In this document: positions 33,601 through 44,796 of the stretch, piece by piece
Layout: each line of letters starts with the position of its first letter
Position numbering within the stretch: the first letter of the stretch is position 1
NCBI GenBank assembly: GCA_037176725.1
Contig: JAZBRS010000075.1
Coordinates: forward strand, 79,300,001 to 79,364,000
Length of the DNA stretch: 64,000 bases
Direction of reading: 5' to 3'
From: Posidonia oceanica
Taxonomy: Eukaryota; Streptophyta; Magnoliopsida; Alismatales; Posidoniaceae
Program-made: the position numbers and the translations under genes
The notes under the pieces: model-generated
Databases searched by the model: none
The model's input: the letters and a program-made list of their open reading frames with translations, nothing else
What the model was told of the DNA's origin: nothing

Positions 33601-35241
33601 GAAATGAAAAAAGAAGAAAAGAAAAGAAGGAAGGAGGGGGAAAAGGGCCGGACTGGGCCCAGCAGGAGAAGAAAGAAAAAAAAAGAAAAAAAGGAGGAAA
33701 GGAAGGAAAGGGAAGAGGAAGAGAAAGAAGAAAGAAATAAAATTGCTAAAAATAAAATAAAAATAGAAAATATTTTTAGAGTGATTGTGTTTTAAATTAG
33801 GACTTTGATTAAGCTTTTTAATGATTGTTTTTGGTTGGTTAATTAGTTTTAAAGGGGTTTTAGTTTTGATTAGGGTTTTTAGGGTTTTCTTTGCTTTTGA
33901 TTTGTTTCTTATTTTGATTAAATGTTTGTTAAGTCTCTTAAGTTATTTTTTAGTTATGTTTTTCTTGTTAAGTACTTGGGATGTTAATTAGGATTTTTAA
34001 AGTTTGTTTTTAGATTAATTAGAGTGAGTTTTAGATTTTTGATTTTAGTCTTTTTTTTTTCCTTAAGTCTTTTTTTATTTGCTTTTGATTTTTGTTTGTT
34101 AAGTTCTTTTAATATATATTTTTTTAGTTAAGTTTTCTTGTTAAGTTCTTAATTAAGTGTTTTTTAATTTTGATTGTTTGTTTTTCTCCTTTTAGTTAGG
34201 TTTTTGAATTGTTCTTTTTAGATTTGTTAAGTTAGGTTTCTATTTTTCTTAAGTAGTTGTCTTAGTGTTTTTTTTTAATTGTTTTCTTTTCCTTTTAGGA
34301 TTTGTTTTTGATTAATTTTAGTAGGGTTTTACTTTTACCTGTTTTGATTACATTTTGGTTTTTTCTTTGATTTTACAGCATTTTCTTTTTGTTTATTTTC
34401 CTTTTTTTAGCTTGCATTCTTGGTTTTTGGTTTTAGTTAGATTTAGTTAGGCTTTTGTTTTTTTAATTGTTTGTTTAGGTTTTTAATTATTTATTTTAGG
34501 GTTTTAGTTTGCTTTCCTTCTGTTTTAGGGTTTTAGAGGTTTTCAAGGATTTTTTAAGGATTTGGTAAGAAAAAGGAAAAGGAAATTAGAAGGAAGAGGA
34601 AAAGGGAGAAATGGAGGAATAAATAGGAAAGAGAGGAGTTGAAAGAAAATAATTTTTTGAAGGTCAAAGAAAATACTAAAAATAAGATAAAAATAGGAAT
34701 AAGATTGAGAATAGATAGAAGCACAAGGGGGGCCCATAGCCAGGCAAGAAAAAAGGAGAGAAGGGGGTGAAAAGATGGAGGATAATCAGGAGAGAGAGAG
34801 GAGAGAGAAAAGAATAATTCAGGAGAGAGAAAAGGATAATTTGGGTAAATGGAGGGTTTAGAAGTTTTGAAAAGGGGTGAAAATTGAGGAATGTGTAGCC
34901 TAGGGTCTCTAGTGTTAGTCCTAGCGTTTTGGTTCAGTTTTGAGAAAGTTTTGCAAGGGTTTTGAGGTGTAGAAAAAGGGTAGTTTTACCTAGGTTTTCT
35001 AGGGTTTTTGGGAGTAGTTTTAGGTTGAGAATTTCTAGGTGTTTGGGTAGGTTTGCTAAGTTGGGAATGGTGAGTTTTCTTATGATTTTTGGGTTAGGGA
35101 AAGGGGTTTAATCTTAGGTCAAGTTTGGGCTTGTTTTGAAGGGTAGGATGAAGAGGATTGTGTAGTTTTGACCTAGGTTTGGATCCAGAAGTCACCGGAA
35201 GATTCCAACTGATTCAAGCCTGTCAAAATGGGTTGTCAACA
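30675..35241 (-). mobile_element. TatA 5' LTR (4567 bp)
   Basis: Homologous end to end with 9793-15601 except for two losses: about 885 bp including the whole GGCAC dyad array (junction near 31395) and about 393 bp of the GC-rich stretch (junction near 33464, at a short shared 'gtggatgg/gatgg'). It carries the same conserved block (30952-31085), 'atgcaatttt' repeats (31575-32460), purine tract (33535-33760) and T-rich part (33780-34530). The end is TGTCAAAATGGGTTGTCAACA. No gene. Confidence 0.93.
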
Positions 35242-35246
35242 CATGC
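35242..35246. other. Target-site duplication of TatA, right copy (CATGC)
   Basis: It follows the LTR end at 35241 and equals 9788-9792. TatC LTR sequence resumes directly after it with 'caacacggtttgcacc', matching 57613 onward. Confidence 0.95.
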
Positions 35247-35867
35247 CAACACGGTTTGCACCTTGTGCATAGACAAAGGAGACTCTATTTCATTCATTTC
35301 CTTTTTATTTTTCTGATATTGCATGTTTAATTCCGTAGTATAATCAAGTATTTTTATTTCAAGTTCATATACTTTTAACTTGGCATACATCTCTTTCATT
35401 TGCAATCGGGGGGATCAAACCCCTCGGGTACGTATCTCACTACGTTTTCTTTACTTTCATTTCTACTAACGCTGGATAGATTACTACACATATTAATCCA
35501 TTTTTATATTGTCTTGTTTGTTTTGCTTTGCTAACGTTTGTCATACAAGGAGGAAGAAGGAAGAAAGAGCTTACCAAGCACGGGCACCCTTGGGCAATGC
35601 TGGCGTTGTCCCAAGGTAGCTGCACCCGCAACCACACTACATCTCTCCAAAGGCATCTCGAGGGCCAGCGAAAGCGAACCGAGAGTGGCGATCACACCGA
35701 TTCCATCACACGTGGAGCGACGGAGTCGGATACAAAGAAGGGGGACCTCGAGAAAGAGAAGATAGAGCGAGCAAAGGAGGGAGCCAAAAGAAGCCTTCTT
35801 CTTCCCTAAACCTCCCATCCATCGTTCATCTTCTTCACCTCGCCTTCACAAAAACCCCATATCCACA
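35247..35867 (+). mobile_element. TatC 5' LTR, second part
   Basis: It aligns with 57614-58234 and ends with CCCCATATCCACA. Joined to 9000-9792 it gives 1414 bp, the length of the right LTR. Stop-free frames at 35440-35818 recur in all three TatC-family LTRs in both orientations, but they cross the LTR end region and show no domain, so I do not call them genes. Confidence 0.92.
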
Positions 35868-35870
35868 GTT

Positions 35871-35888
35871 TGGCGATCACGGTGGGAC
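35871..35888 (+). other. TatC primer-binding site (tRNA not assigned)
   Basis: TGGCGATCACGGTGGGAC begins three bases after the LTR end. A TGG start directly after the LTR is what a tRNA 3' CCA requires. It shares only TGGCGA with the TatA PBS, so a different tRNA primes TatC; I cannot name it without a tRNA comparison. Confidence 0.7.
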
Positions 35889-36154
35889 GGCTAAAAGTGC
35901 CCCCGTGCAAGGTAAGTAACCCTTTCTTTCTTCTTCCTCCTTCATTATTGACATTCTTAGTTTAATTTTAGTTTCTTATTTTCTCGTATGCTTTAGAGAA
36001 GCGACGAAATTCCTTGTAGTGTTTTGAGGCGTCGTGACTTTCTTTTCATTTGTTTTCTTCGTGTCATTAACTGAAATCACCCCCCTTCTCTATGGATTCT
36101 CAGGCATGGGGGTGATCTGTAAAAGTAGTTGTTTTTCTAAAAAAATACTGTTAG

Positions 36155-36188
36155 TACGTTATACGCGTGATCTAGCGCGTCTAACATT
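36155..36188. promoter_or_regulatory. Single C-type dyad in TatC leader
   Basis: ACGTTATACGC (36156-36166), spacer gtgatctagc, GCGTCTAACATT (36177-36188). The spacer is 10 nt. Confidence 0.7.
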
Positions 36189-36922
36189 GGACGAGGCAAT
36201 ATCCGTGTCTGACTACTGAACAGAAACCCTTCTGTTTCAAAATTTCTTTTAGTTTTCCTAGTTATAACTGGCCCAAAGAACAGAGGTGTGAGGTGATCGG
36301 CTCTGCCGTAGGGACCGGAACTTCAGCTCCTTTGGGTGCTTTGCAAAAAATTAACAAAAAAAAAATCACATCTTTCTTATATGACTTGCATGGCCCTCAT
36401 TGGGAACTAAATTGCTTGTGTCATTTCTTGGGTTATATAAGTAACCATCTAGGTCCCAAGCACCTCTATTGTAAGGGGCTTAGAAAAGGTACTTGTATTG
36501 TCATTGTCTTTTACTAGGGACCCTCCTTCTTCCTTGGCCTTTTAGTGAAAGATAATTAGAACCTCAAGCTTTGACTTGTATTCCTCCCTCCCCCTTTCGT
36601 TGGTTTGTTTATCTCTTTTGTGTATACATACATGAGTGACCCGATCAATCCCGAGGACTCTGGGCTCTACCTCTACAGGATAGGGACCTAAGTGTATTCA
36701 AGCTCCCCCTAGCATCCTTAGGAGTTGAGGTAGGGGGTAGTACCAATCCTATTCACCCATTTTGTGAGGAGCCTTAGAAAATCCAAAAAAAATGCCATAC
36801 CTAAGCCTTAAGGAACCCAGAGGGCTACAGCAAGCTTAAAACACTAATCTCAAAGCGAAAACCAAAATTAAAATCTTAAATCGTTGTTTGAAACTGTTGC
36901 TGTGCAGTTCTCTGAAACAGGG

Positions 36923-36981
36923 CGTTGGCCGCTAAAATTCCTACGTATAACGTTGTACGCAGCAGATTAAGCGTCTAACGC
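36923..36981. promoter_or_regulatory. Chain of two C-type dyads in TatC leader
   Basis: CGTTGGCCGC, spacer taaaattcct, ACGTATAACGTT; the shared AACGTT then starts GTACGC, spacer agcagattaa, GCGTCTAACGC. Both spacers are 10 nt. Confidence 0.72.
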
Positions 36982-37335
36982 ATTCTCTGTGTAGCTGTCA
37001 TATTTTAGCACCTTTGTGTGATTTGTTTGGCAAGGAAGACTTTGAAAAACCCAAAACAGTGACAATATCAATTAGGGGAAACTCTGTTTATTTTTACTCA
37101 TTTTTTTAGGAACCTGTATTAAAATTCTTGTAATTTCCCTTTCTTCACACTTGTAATCCTTCAAAAAAAAAAGAAAAAAAAGAAAAGTAAAAAGAGAAAA
37201 AGCAGAAAAAGAACAAAAAAAATGGAAAAGAAAAATCATCAAAAAAGAAGAAAAGCAAAAATCAAAAAAAAGAGAGAGTGAAAGGCTAAGAAGAAAAGAG
37301 AAGACAGGAAAAGAGTTGGAGGGATACAACTAGGG

Positions 37336-37396
37336 GCGTTGAACGCCTGTTATTGTGCGTCCAACGTTATACGCTTTATACTGAGGCGTATTACGC
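37336..37396. promoter_or_regulatory. Chain of two C-type dyads just upstream of gag
   Basis: CGTTGAACGC, spacer ctgttattgt (10 nt), GCGTCCAACGTT, then ATACGC, spacer tttatactgag (11 nt), GCGTATTACG. The chain ends about 35 bp before the gag ATG at 37432. It is one of the few places where a spacer is 11 nt instead of 10. Confidence 0.72.
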
Positions 37397-37431
37397 CTTG
37401 AAGCCAATTCTCATTATCACAAGCTGCAGCA

Positions 37432-39236
37432 ATGATGAATCAAATCCATGAAGCTGATCAGCCAAAAAAAGAGAGGTCAGACTCTGCAAGTACCTCAGGA
37501 GAGGAGCCAACAATCTACCACCCAATCACCGGAGAAGTATTAGATCCGGATTCAATCCAGTACAGAGCCATGTACCAGTTCTTAAACGAAGAGACATCAG
37601 CCCAAACGAGGCCATGTCTAAACAACCTCCAGCAGCCACCCCACCTCGATGAAGGACAACGAAGGCTAGTTGCGGACCATCCCCCTGAAGATCTATACCA
37701 GGGACTAGATGGCAACCCACCGCCGGACACAAACCACCTAGGACAGGGCACAGCGCTCAACGGAGCATATAACTCAAGGGCCAACCCCTTGATTCAGGAA
37801 CACAACTACATGCCACATGGCGAATACAAGGAAGGAGTCTATCTAAGACATCCCCGACCACCCCCGACAGGCAATCAACCTCGGTCGGATCATCATTATC
37901 ACCAGGCATCTCCCCCGCGATATGAGCAAGTCGCGCCTCAACATTTCTGCAACAGCTACCTCCATCAGCAGCAGAACCATCCATCCTTCAATTCACATGT
38001 CCCGACCCCATCAGCCGAGATAACAAATTTGGATGAGATGAGAAAAATACTCAGTGCATTAGGGGTACATACCCAGGCTCCGGCAAACTTTGACATGAGC
38101 CAGTTCCCTCCATTTAGATTACCTCCAGGTTTCAAGTACCCAAAGACTCCCAAGTTCAATGGAACCACCAACCCACTCAGTCACCTGGTGCGGTTCTAAA
38201 TGGAGTCGGCCCCCTATTTCCATGATTTGGGGCTTGTGGTACACCTGTTCTTCTACTCACTCGAAGGAGAGCCAATGGATTGGTTTCTCACTCTCTCCAA
38301 GGAAGACCTCAGCAGCTTTGATAAAATCAGAGAGAGTTTCTTTACAAAGTACCAGCACAAGATAGATCCAAAGCCAACCTTCCACGACCTAAGCAAGGAG
38401 GTCATGAAGCAAGGCGAAAGCTGGGTTACATTCGCCAACAGATGGCGGGAAATGGCAGCCAGATCAGGACTAACCATTCCGGAGAGACAAGTGGTCCAAA
38501 CCCTCATTGCAAACACAACTGGACCAATGAAGAAGGGGCTAGTGAATGCCTATTGCCCCAGTGTTACGGCTTTGTATGAAGTGGCGGCCTCCGTTAAAGA
38601 AAACTTGCATGAATTCATGGAGGAGCCAAAGAAAAGCCGGAAAGCACAGGTGATAGAGAGAGTGACTGGAGTCGTCAACAAGATAAGCCCCGCACCCAGG
38701 CCATTCGATCAAAGGGCTATACTGGCTTCACAGCAACCAACATGGAACCACCCTCCCCCTCAACAGCAAGCCTAGGGCCACCCTCCTCCTCAACAGCCAA
38801 CATGGAGCCACCCTCCTCCTCAGCAACAACAACCATGGAGCCGCCCTCCCCAGCAGCAGCAGGCATGGAATAATCCTCCTCCTCAGTAACAGATCCGCCC
38901 AATGTGGAATGCTCCCCGGCCGCAATGGACTAGGGGTAATCAAAATGGCCAGGCCAATAACCGAAATCCCCCTAACAACATTGGGAATGGGAGTGGTTAT
39001 CATAATGTTCCCCCTCCAGTGCCACGCAAAAAGGAAAAAAGAGACCATTACCCTCCTCTACCAGTCACGCTGGCCAACATGTTTAAGCGCTCGAATTCCC
39101 GCCAGTTAGGCCTGAATTGCCAAATTGTGACCGGAACAAATACTGCCCGTTCCATAGAATGCATGGTCACAACATCAATGACTGCTGGACCTTCAGGGAC
39201 ATAGTCTATGACATGGTGGAGGCAGATGTGCTTGAA
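37432..39236 (+). pseudogene. TatC gag
   Basis: It starts at ATG 37432 (MMNQIHEADQPKK). An acidic and Pro/Gln-rich N-terminus is followed by the capsid-type core from about 38140 (PKFNGTTNPLSHL, then after a stop MESAPYF, GEPMDWFLTLS, FTKYQHKI, TFANRWREMA). In-frame stops lie at 38197 (TAA), 38773 (TAG, in a Pro/Gln repeat HPPPQQQ) and 38887. Near 39130-39180 a knuckle-like CPFH-x3-GH-x4-C (RMHGHNINDC) is read in a different frame, so a frameshift lies at about 39115. This is the same architecture as TatA gag. Confidence 0.85.
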
Positions 39237-39362
39237 TAGGATGTCCTGGTCAAAAGAGCCAAACAAAGAAAGCTGACAGGGACATCTCAACAGGTCTACA
39301 GCGACCCTCTCCCCAAGCATCAAGTCATGGCATTCCAGGACGAGCTGTTGCCTAATCCATAA

Positions 39363-39959
39363 ATGGACTGGGACAACCATGTTGAACTAGAAGAGGACTG
39401 GGATAATCAAGCTGAACAATGGGGAATAATCGCAGATGATAACTGGAACAGTGAGGCGGATGAAGGACTAACAGTGAAGGAGCTCCTTAGCCAGTTCAAC
39501 CTCACCGCAGTAGTGGAGGAGCCACAAGAAGACATAGAGGAAGAAAGCCAAGTTCGAAAAGCCAATCAGCAATTTGAACGGGAAAATATAGTCTTCAAGG
39601 ATTCAGAGCTTCCACCCCCACATAAGCAAGAGCTGCCACTGGTCATCACAGTAGGAATTAATGATAATGTGCTGCAAGGAGTATTGGTTGACACTGGAGC
39701 AAGCCGACGCCTCAGTTCTCTCTCCACACTCCGGAGCTTAGGGCTAAATGAGGGCGAGCTATATAGGACTCCCTTTATGTGCACTGGGTTTGATCAGAAA
39801 GAAAAGTTGGCACTAGGGACAATACCCATGGAAATCACAGTCGGTCCTTTAACCAGTATCACTTCAGTGATCATTATGAAGGAGGAAGTCCTCAAGCCAC
39901 TCATCCTAGGGAGGTCTTGGCTAGCAGAAGTCGAGGCTGTAGCATCTTCAGTTCATTAA
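39363..39959 (+). CDS. TatC first aspartic protease domain
   Basis: 198 codons. After an acidic Trp/Asn-rich linker comes a retropepsin-like fold: LVDTGASRRL (active-site Asp-Thr-Gly, 39690-39704), a central part, VIIMKEEV and the closing PLILGRSWL. It would process the polyprotein. It is preceded by a stop at 39359-39361 and followed by one at 39957. A second protease-like domain follows 780 bp downstream, which I do not know from other Tat elements. Confidence 0.8.
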   Translation: MDWDNHVELEEDWDNQAEQWGIIADDNWNSEADEGLTVKELLSQFNLTAVVEEPQEDIEEESQVRKANQQFERENIVFKDSELPPPHKQELPLVITVGINDNVLQGVLVDTGASRRLSSLSTLRSLGLNEGELYRTPFMCTGFDQKEKLALGTIPMEITVGPLTSITSVIIMKEEVLKPLILGRSWLAEVEAVASSVH

Positions 39960-40328
39960 TTGCTAAAATTCAAATACCAATGAGCGGTTATTAGCGTTCC
40001 AGCCAATAGACCAGGGATTCTATGCACAATCAAGATGCCAGAGCCACAAATTGCAACCCTTCGGGAGGAGGAGGAGTCACAACGTCCACCATGGAGAAAA
40101 TCACCCCTATGGGAGCCCAAGTTGCTGTCGCTACCAGTCTCCCTAATCTTCAGAACTGCAAGGCCACGATCAGATCAGTTGCCGGTTCTCAGCACTTCAG
40201 TACTCCGGAGCACTACTACTCCATCATCCCCAATCTTCCGAGTGCCAACAGAGCAGTGAGCTAAAGCCACAAAGCCACTAGAGCTTGGCGGATCTAAATG
40301 GAAGGAGTCCATCTTCGCCCGGCCATTC

Positions 40329-41051
40329 ATGAAGGGAGCATCTAAAGGAAATGAGGCTGCTGCGCCCATCACCAGGGGAGGGAGGCTGTCAAATCGAATC
40401 ATGCCACTAGCAGAGAAAGCAAAGCCGGTCAGACCTGAAGTAGGACCCGAGTCAGCAGAATATGACATCCTAGAGCAATTAAAGAAGATGCAGGCTAGGA
40501 TCTCGATCTATGACCTCATAAACAGCTCAAATGAACACCAAAAAGCTCTGCTAGAGGTGCTAGAGAAGGCCCAAGTTGCCCCAGACATGCCAGCGGAGGA
40601 ACTCCATGTTATAGCTACAGCGGATTTTGTAGAGCCTATCATTACCTTTGTTGATAGCGAGTTGGCACCAGTAGAGAGGAGAAAAGCTCCATTGAATGTA
40701 ACCATTTCTATAAACAATCACTTAATTTCTGAAGTTCTCATAGATACTAGTGCATCAATGAACATTTGCTCGTTGAATACAATACGAGCCTTGGGCGTGA
40801 ATGAGGCCTCCTTAACTCCCATTGACATGACGATTGCCGGGTATGATGATAGGAAAAGGAAAGCGCACGGCAAGTGGACCACAAAGATAGGGATAGGACC
40901 AGCTCAGGTTCTAACCCAACTAATTGTCATACACGTCAATGTCCCATATCAGATCATCCTAGGGAGACAATGGCTGGACAGTCTAAAAGGAGTATCATCT
41001 CCTCGGCACCGATGCCTGAAATCCCACACAATGGGAAAATCATCAAGATAG
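40329..41051 (+). pseudogene. TatC second aspartic protease-like domain
   Basis: 240 codons. It repeats the first domain's order: KAPLNVTISINNHL, LIDTSASMNI (40743-40757), TIRALGVNEASL, then YQIILGRQWLDSL. The active-site triplet is D-T-S instead of D-T-G, which would be expected to weaken or abolish catalysis. The frame is lost near 40990 just after ILGRQWL and continues in the frame of the G-patch segment. Residues 1-100 include an LKKMQARISIYDLIN segment like that preceding the TatA protease (KKVKADISIWDLIH), so this copy, not the first, matches the TatA protease in context. Confidence 0.75.
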
Positions 41052-41401
41052 CAGGAGACATACCAGGCCAAGAAGCAGAGGCAAATGTGATATACCTGCC
41101 GCACCAGTTCAGTGTGCGAGAAAACCTGACCCGCCCCGACAAAGGCAAGAATGTCGTATCTTTGGTCGAGCTGAGGGATAAGTGGGCCAGGCCTAGGCTA
41201 TTTCACAAGAAGAGGGAACCCTCCAAAAGCAAAGGACCATCCATGAATGTGGGATGGGAAATCATGAGGAGAATTGGCTACACGAAAGGCCAGGGCTTAG
41301 GCCCAGAAGGAAAGGGAATGAAGGAGCCAGTGAAGGCTTGTGACAGAGAAGGAAGGGGAGGACTCGGTTTCGACCAGTTCCCCGCTGGACGACCATTATA
41401 G
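40990..41401 (+). pseudogene. TatC G-patch domain
   Basis: In frame 2, a linker leads into GWEIMRRIGYTKGQGLGPEG, then KGMKEPV and GLGFDQF (about 41249-41385), a full G-patch. These domains bind nucleic acid and are typical after protease in Ogre/Tat elements. A TAG at 41399-41401 interrupts the frame, which then continues into the next segment. Confidence 0.78.
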
Positions 41402-41458
41402 TGGAATCTACAAGGACATTTTACCAGCGTAGGGATATTCGATCCGAATTCATCCCCC

Positions 41459-42428
41459 TTGGTAAATATTATTTTGGCGCAATCAACCGAACACACTCTC
41501 CAAAGTATAGAGAACACAGCTGACGTAAACATTTCTGGCTTATTCCAAACACTTGAATTGCCAACAAAACCTCACAAAGGTCAAACTGCAAGGGAGTTGA
41601 CAGCAAAGCCACATGAAGGCCAGACTGTCGCAGCAAAACCTCACGAAGGTCAGACTGCAAAAGAGTTGCCAGCAAAACCTCACGAAGGTCAGACTGCAAC
41701 ATCGCCGCCACCTCTATTAGGCGCACCGGCCCCTGAACCTCCGGATCGGCCACCTCTTTCTTCTTTGCCCTCTTCTTCCGGCGCCACGGTCCCCGAACCT
41801 CCAGATCGGCTGCCTCTTCCTGCTTCTCCCTCTTCTTTCGGCACTACCGCTTCCAAGCCTCCGCCTCCTCCAGCTCCGGACATCTTTTCCTCCTTGGACA
41901 AGGTCCGCCGCCTCACGGCTGATCTCTCTGAAGGTCTGCAACCTCAGAGACCTGAAGTTGACCCTGATCCAGGGGCCAACTATGAGCTTCTCGAAGATGA
42001 TGGGAACGTCAATCCTAACGAGCCCGCATAGAAAGGCTCCTACCTCTACTGATGGAGGTAACTCTAGGGACATCCCCCTAGATGCTGTAAATAAAACTTT
42101 ATTTAATTCAGCATTGTTTTCATTTCCTAGGAATAAAAGTAATTTACTTTCTGTTTTGAATAAGGGAGAGGATCACCATGTTTGTTCTAGCAGCTCGCGG
42201 TCAACTTCGACCACCGCTTCCAAAACTTTGCACGTGTGTCAATACACGAAGGCATTGCCTCAGGAGCTGGCTACTGCTAACATGGTCTTCCTAGTAGAAG
42301 AGTTTGATCGGTTTGGGAAGTGTGCAGGGATAGAAGCATATGAGCTGGTTAGCTGCAGTGATGAGGAAGAAGATCAAGAGGCCGACTCAGACCTCCTTAA
42401 GCACCTCATGGATAAATATGATGAGTAA
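41459..42428 (+). pseudogene. TatC linker with KPHEGQTA repeats
   Basis: A polyprotein linker. Four copies of KPH(E/K)GQTA/V lie at about 41567-41700, then Pro/Ser-rich residues (PDRPPLSS, PDRLPLPA), then acidic residues (DEEEDQEADSDLL) just before RT. The frame changes between about 41960 and 42030. A TAA at 42426-42428 separates it from the RT frame it otherwise shares. Confidence 0.65.
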
Positions 42429-42452
42429 ACCAAGGCAGCTGAGGAGGAAACC

Positions 42453-43148
42453 GTGGAGGTCAACCTGGGAACCGCCGTAGAGCCAAAACCAATACTCATA
42501 AGTGCAAGCCTGAGCCCAAAAGAGCGGGAGGAAATGGTCCAAATCTTGAAAGAATTTGTGGATGTGCTGGCCTTCAAATACGAGGATATGCCTAGACTGC
42601 AATTGGCCCTAGTGGAGCACCTGCTTCCACTAAACTCTGGAACCAAGCCTGTCAAGCAGAAGCTGAGGCGACTAAGCCCGGAACTCGCCCTCAAAGTCAA
42701 AGAAGAAATTGACAAGCTCCACAAAGCAAAATTCATCAGAGTAGTTGTGTACCCCAGCTGGGTCTCAAATATAGTACCAGTGGCCAAAAAGGATGGGAAA
42801 GTTCGGATTTGCATTGACTATTGCAACCTCAACGCCGCCTGTCCCAAAGATGATTTCCCTTTGCCACCTATTGATTTGCTAGTGGACAATACAGTAGGAT
42901 TTGAGATGCTATCTTTCATGGATGATTTCTCTGGTTACAACCAGATCAAGCTAGCAGAGGAGGACCAAGAGAAGACGTCGTTCATCACACCATGGGGGAC
43001 GTACTGCTACGTAGTCATGCCATTCGGTCTCAAGAACGCCAGTGCAACATATCAGAAAGCGATGATGGCCATCTTCCACGACATGATGCAGGATTGCATG
43101 GAAGTGTATGTTGACGAAGAACAAGGGAGGCACACTTTGAGGCACTGA
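42453..43148 (+). pseudogene. TatC reverse transcriptase, catalytic lesion
   Basis: RT motifs in order: KAKFIRVVVYPSWVSNIVPV, KKDGKVRICIDY, FMDDFSGYNQI, TSFITPWG, MPFGLKNASATYQK, then the active site. At 43107-43115 it reads Y-V-D, and the next codons are those found some 15 nt further on in relatives: the second catalytic Asp and a few residues are deleted and the frame is lost, ending at 43148. The thumb continues in another frame from about 43119. This RT cannot have been active since the deletion. Confidence 0.88.
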
Positions 43149-43186
43149 GAAGCGAACTGAGCAGAGCAAGGCAATATCAGCTAAAA

Positions 43187-44125
43187 ATGAACCCAAAGAA
43201 ATGTGTGTTTGGGGTAACTGCCGGGAAGCTACTGGGCTTCATCATCAGCAAAAGAGGGATCGAGGTGGACCCACAGAAGGCCAGAGCAATAGCACAGATG
43301 CCTTTGCCCCGAAACATCAAGGAACTCAGAGGACTTATTGGCCGCTTACAATTCATCAGGAGATTCATCTCACAGCATGCAGATCGATGTAAGCCATTTT
43401 ATGAGTTACTGAAGGAAGGAAGGGAATTCACTTGGGATGAGAAATGCCAGAAAGCTTTTGATGAACTCAAAGCATATCTCATGACTCCCCCAGTCTTGTC
43501 AGCACCTGTGCCAGGGAAGCCTTTGCTACTCTATGTGGCAGCCACTGCATCATCAATAGGGGTAGTGCTAGCTCAGCATGATGAGGATGGGAAGAAGGAA
43601 AAAGCTATCTACTATCTGAGTAGAACTTTCCTGGGTTATGAGGAGAAGTATACGGCCATAGAAAAGCACTGCTTGGCCTTGGTATGGGCATCTCAAAAGT
43701 TGAGACACTACTTCCTAGCTCATAAAGTCTGTTACATTGCCAAGAAGGACCCAATCAAATATATGTTCGAGAAGCCAGCCCTCTCTGGAAGGTTGGCAAG
43801 GTGGCAACTCCTCCTCACTGAATTCAACTTGCAATATGTGTCCCAGAAGGTAGTTAAGGGGCAGACCATTGTAGATCACCTGGCAGAACTCCTAATAGAA
43901 GATTATCAACCAGTCCGAACAGACTTCCCCCATGAGGAGATACTAGAAATACTGGCCACCGAGTCTCCCACTCAACAATGGACCCTCTACTTTGATGGAG
44001 TACTCAACAGACAAGGGACAGGCATCGGAGTAGCACTTCTCACTCCGAAAGGAGTTCTCATTCCTCGAGCCGTACAGCTAAACTTCACCGCAAATACCAA
44101 AATGTCGCAGAATACGAGGCCTTAA
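43187..44125 (+). pseudogene. TatC RT thumb, RNase H and start of archaeal RNase H
   Basis: 312 codons open. KKCVFGVTAGKLLGFIISKR and LIGRLQFIRRFIS form the RT thumb/connection; LLYVAATASSIGVVLAQHDE, KYTAIEKHCLALVWASQKLR and DPIKYMFEKPALSGRLARW are the classical RNase H. From about 43975 WTLYFDGVLNRQGTGIGVAL starts the archaeal-type RNase H, which loses frame at about 44100. Confidence 0.87.
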
Positions 44126-44796
44126 TCCTCGAACTACGCCTAGCACTGGAGCTAGGGGCAAAGCGGTTGAAACTCATCGGAGACTCCCAATTGGTTCTAA
44201 GACAAATTCTAAATAAGTATAGAATCCTCAACCCAATGCTAGAAGAATACAGGGGCAGTGCACGCCTCCTATTGGCACGGTTTCAGCAAGTGGTGTACGT
44301 CCACACCCTCCGGAGTCATAACCTACTAGCGGATGCTCTCGCTTCGCTGGCTTCCTCAATCGAGTTCCCCATCAACATCTGGGAGCAAACAATAATGGTT
44401 CGGCAACACAGGATACCTGCCATTGACTCAACTGAGCCATGGGTCGTGGAGCTTAGACAAAAAGTTGGGGAATCAAGAGTAGGCATGTTTGAAGTTTGCT
44501 ACAACATAGAGGATGACGGGAACCCATGGTTCTTTGATATCCAGAACTACATTCAAGACGGGATCTTCCCCGACTACACAACTTCACAAGACAAGGAGGC
44601 AGTTCGGAGGATGGCTACAAGATACTTCATGAGAGCCGGGGTCCTTTTCAAAAGGTCTTTCAGCGGAATAGAGCTGCACTGTGTCACTTATGAGGAGGTT
44701 GAAGTTATCATCGGAGAAATGCATGAACGCATATGTGAAGGACACATCAGTTCTCAATTCATGGCAAAAATGATATTGAGCAGAGGATACTACTAG
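44100..44796 (+). pseudogene. TatC archaeal RNase H remainder and integrase N-terminus
   Basis: In the new frame: AEYEALILELRLAL, LKLIGDSQLVLRQI and LLADALASLAS complete the D-E-D-D set of the archaeal RNase H. The following 130 residues lead to the integrase zinc finger (HERICEGH at about 44720-44745). A TAG at 44794 replaces what is normally a Trp codon after RGYY in this motif. Confidence 0.85.

Larger units (their letters stand above)
9793..35241 (-). mobile_element. TatA: Ogre-like Tat-lineage retrotransposon, youngest insertion
   Basis: A 25,449-bp element on the minus strand with a perfect CATGC duplication. The 5' LTR is 30675-35241 and the 3' LTR is 9793-15601. The PBS at 30655-30673 is the Ogre tRNA-Arg type (TGGCGACTCTGCTGGGGAA), and the PPT is at 15602-15616. 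The order on the minus strand is leader, gag, protease, G-patch and linker, RT, RNase H, archaeal RNase H, integrase, PMD-like fragment, minisatellites. Stops and frameshifts occur throughout pol. In segments compared by eye the LTRs differ by a few percent, and by two large deletions. Confidence 0.96.
35889..37431 (+). other. TatC 5' leader with three dyad clusters
   Basis: An untranslated leader of about 1.5 kb before gag. It contains C-type dyads at 36155-36188, 36923-36981 and 37336-37396 (separate entries) and an A-rich stretch at 37165-37290. The open frame at 37072-37329 (minus) is produced by that tract. No splice or coding evidence for other genes. Confidence 0.65.

Noticed and set aside
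35531..35818. Frames of about 95 codons recurring in all TatC-family LTRs
   Set aside because: They recur because the LTR recurs. No domain, and both strands are open.
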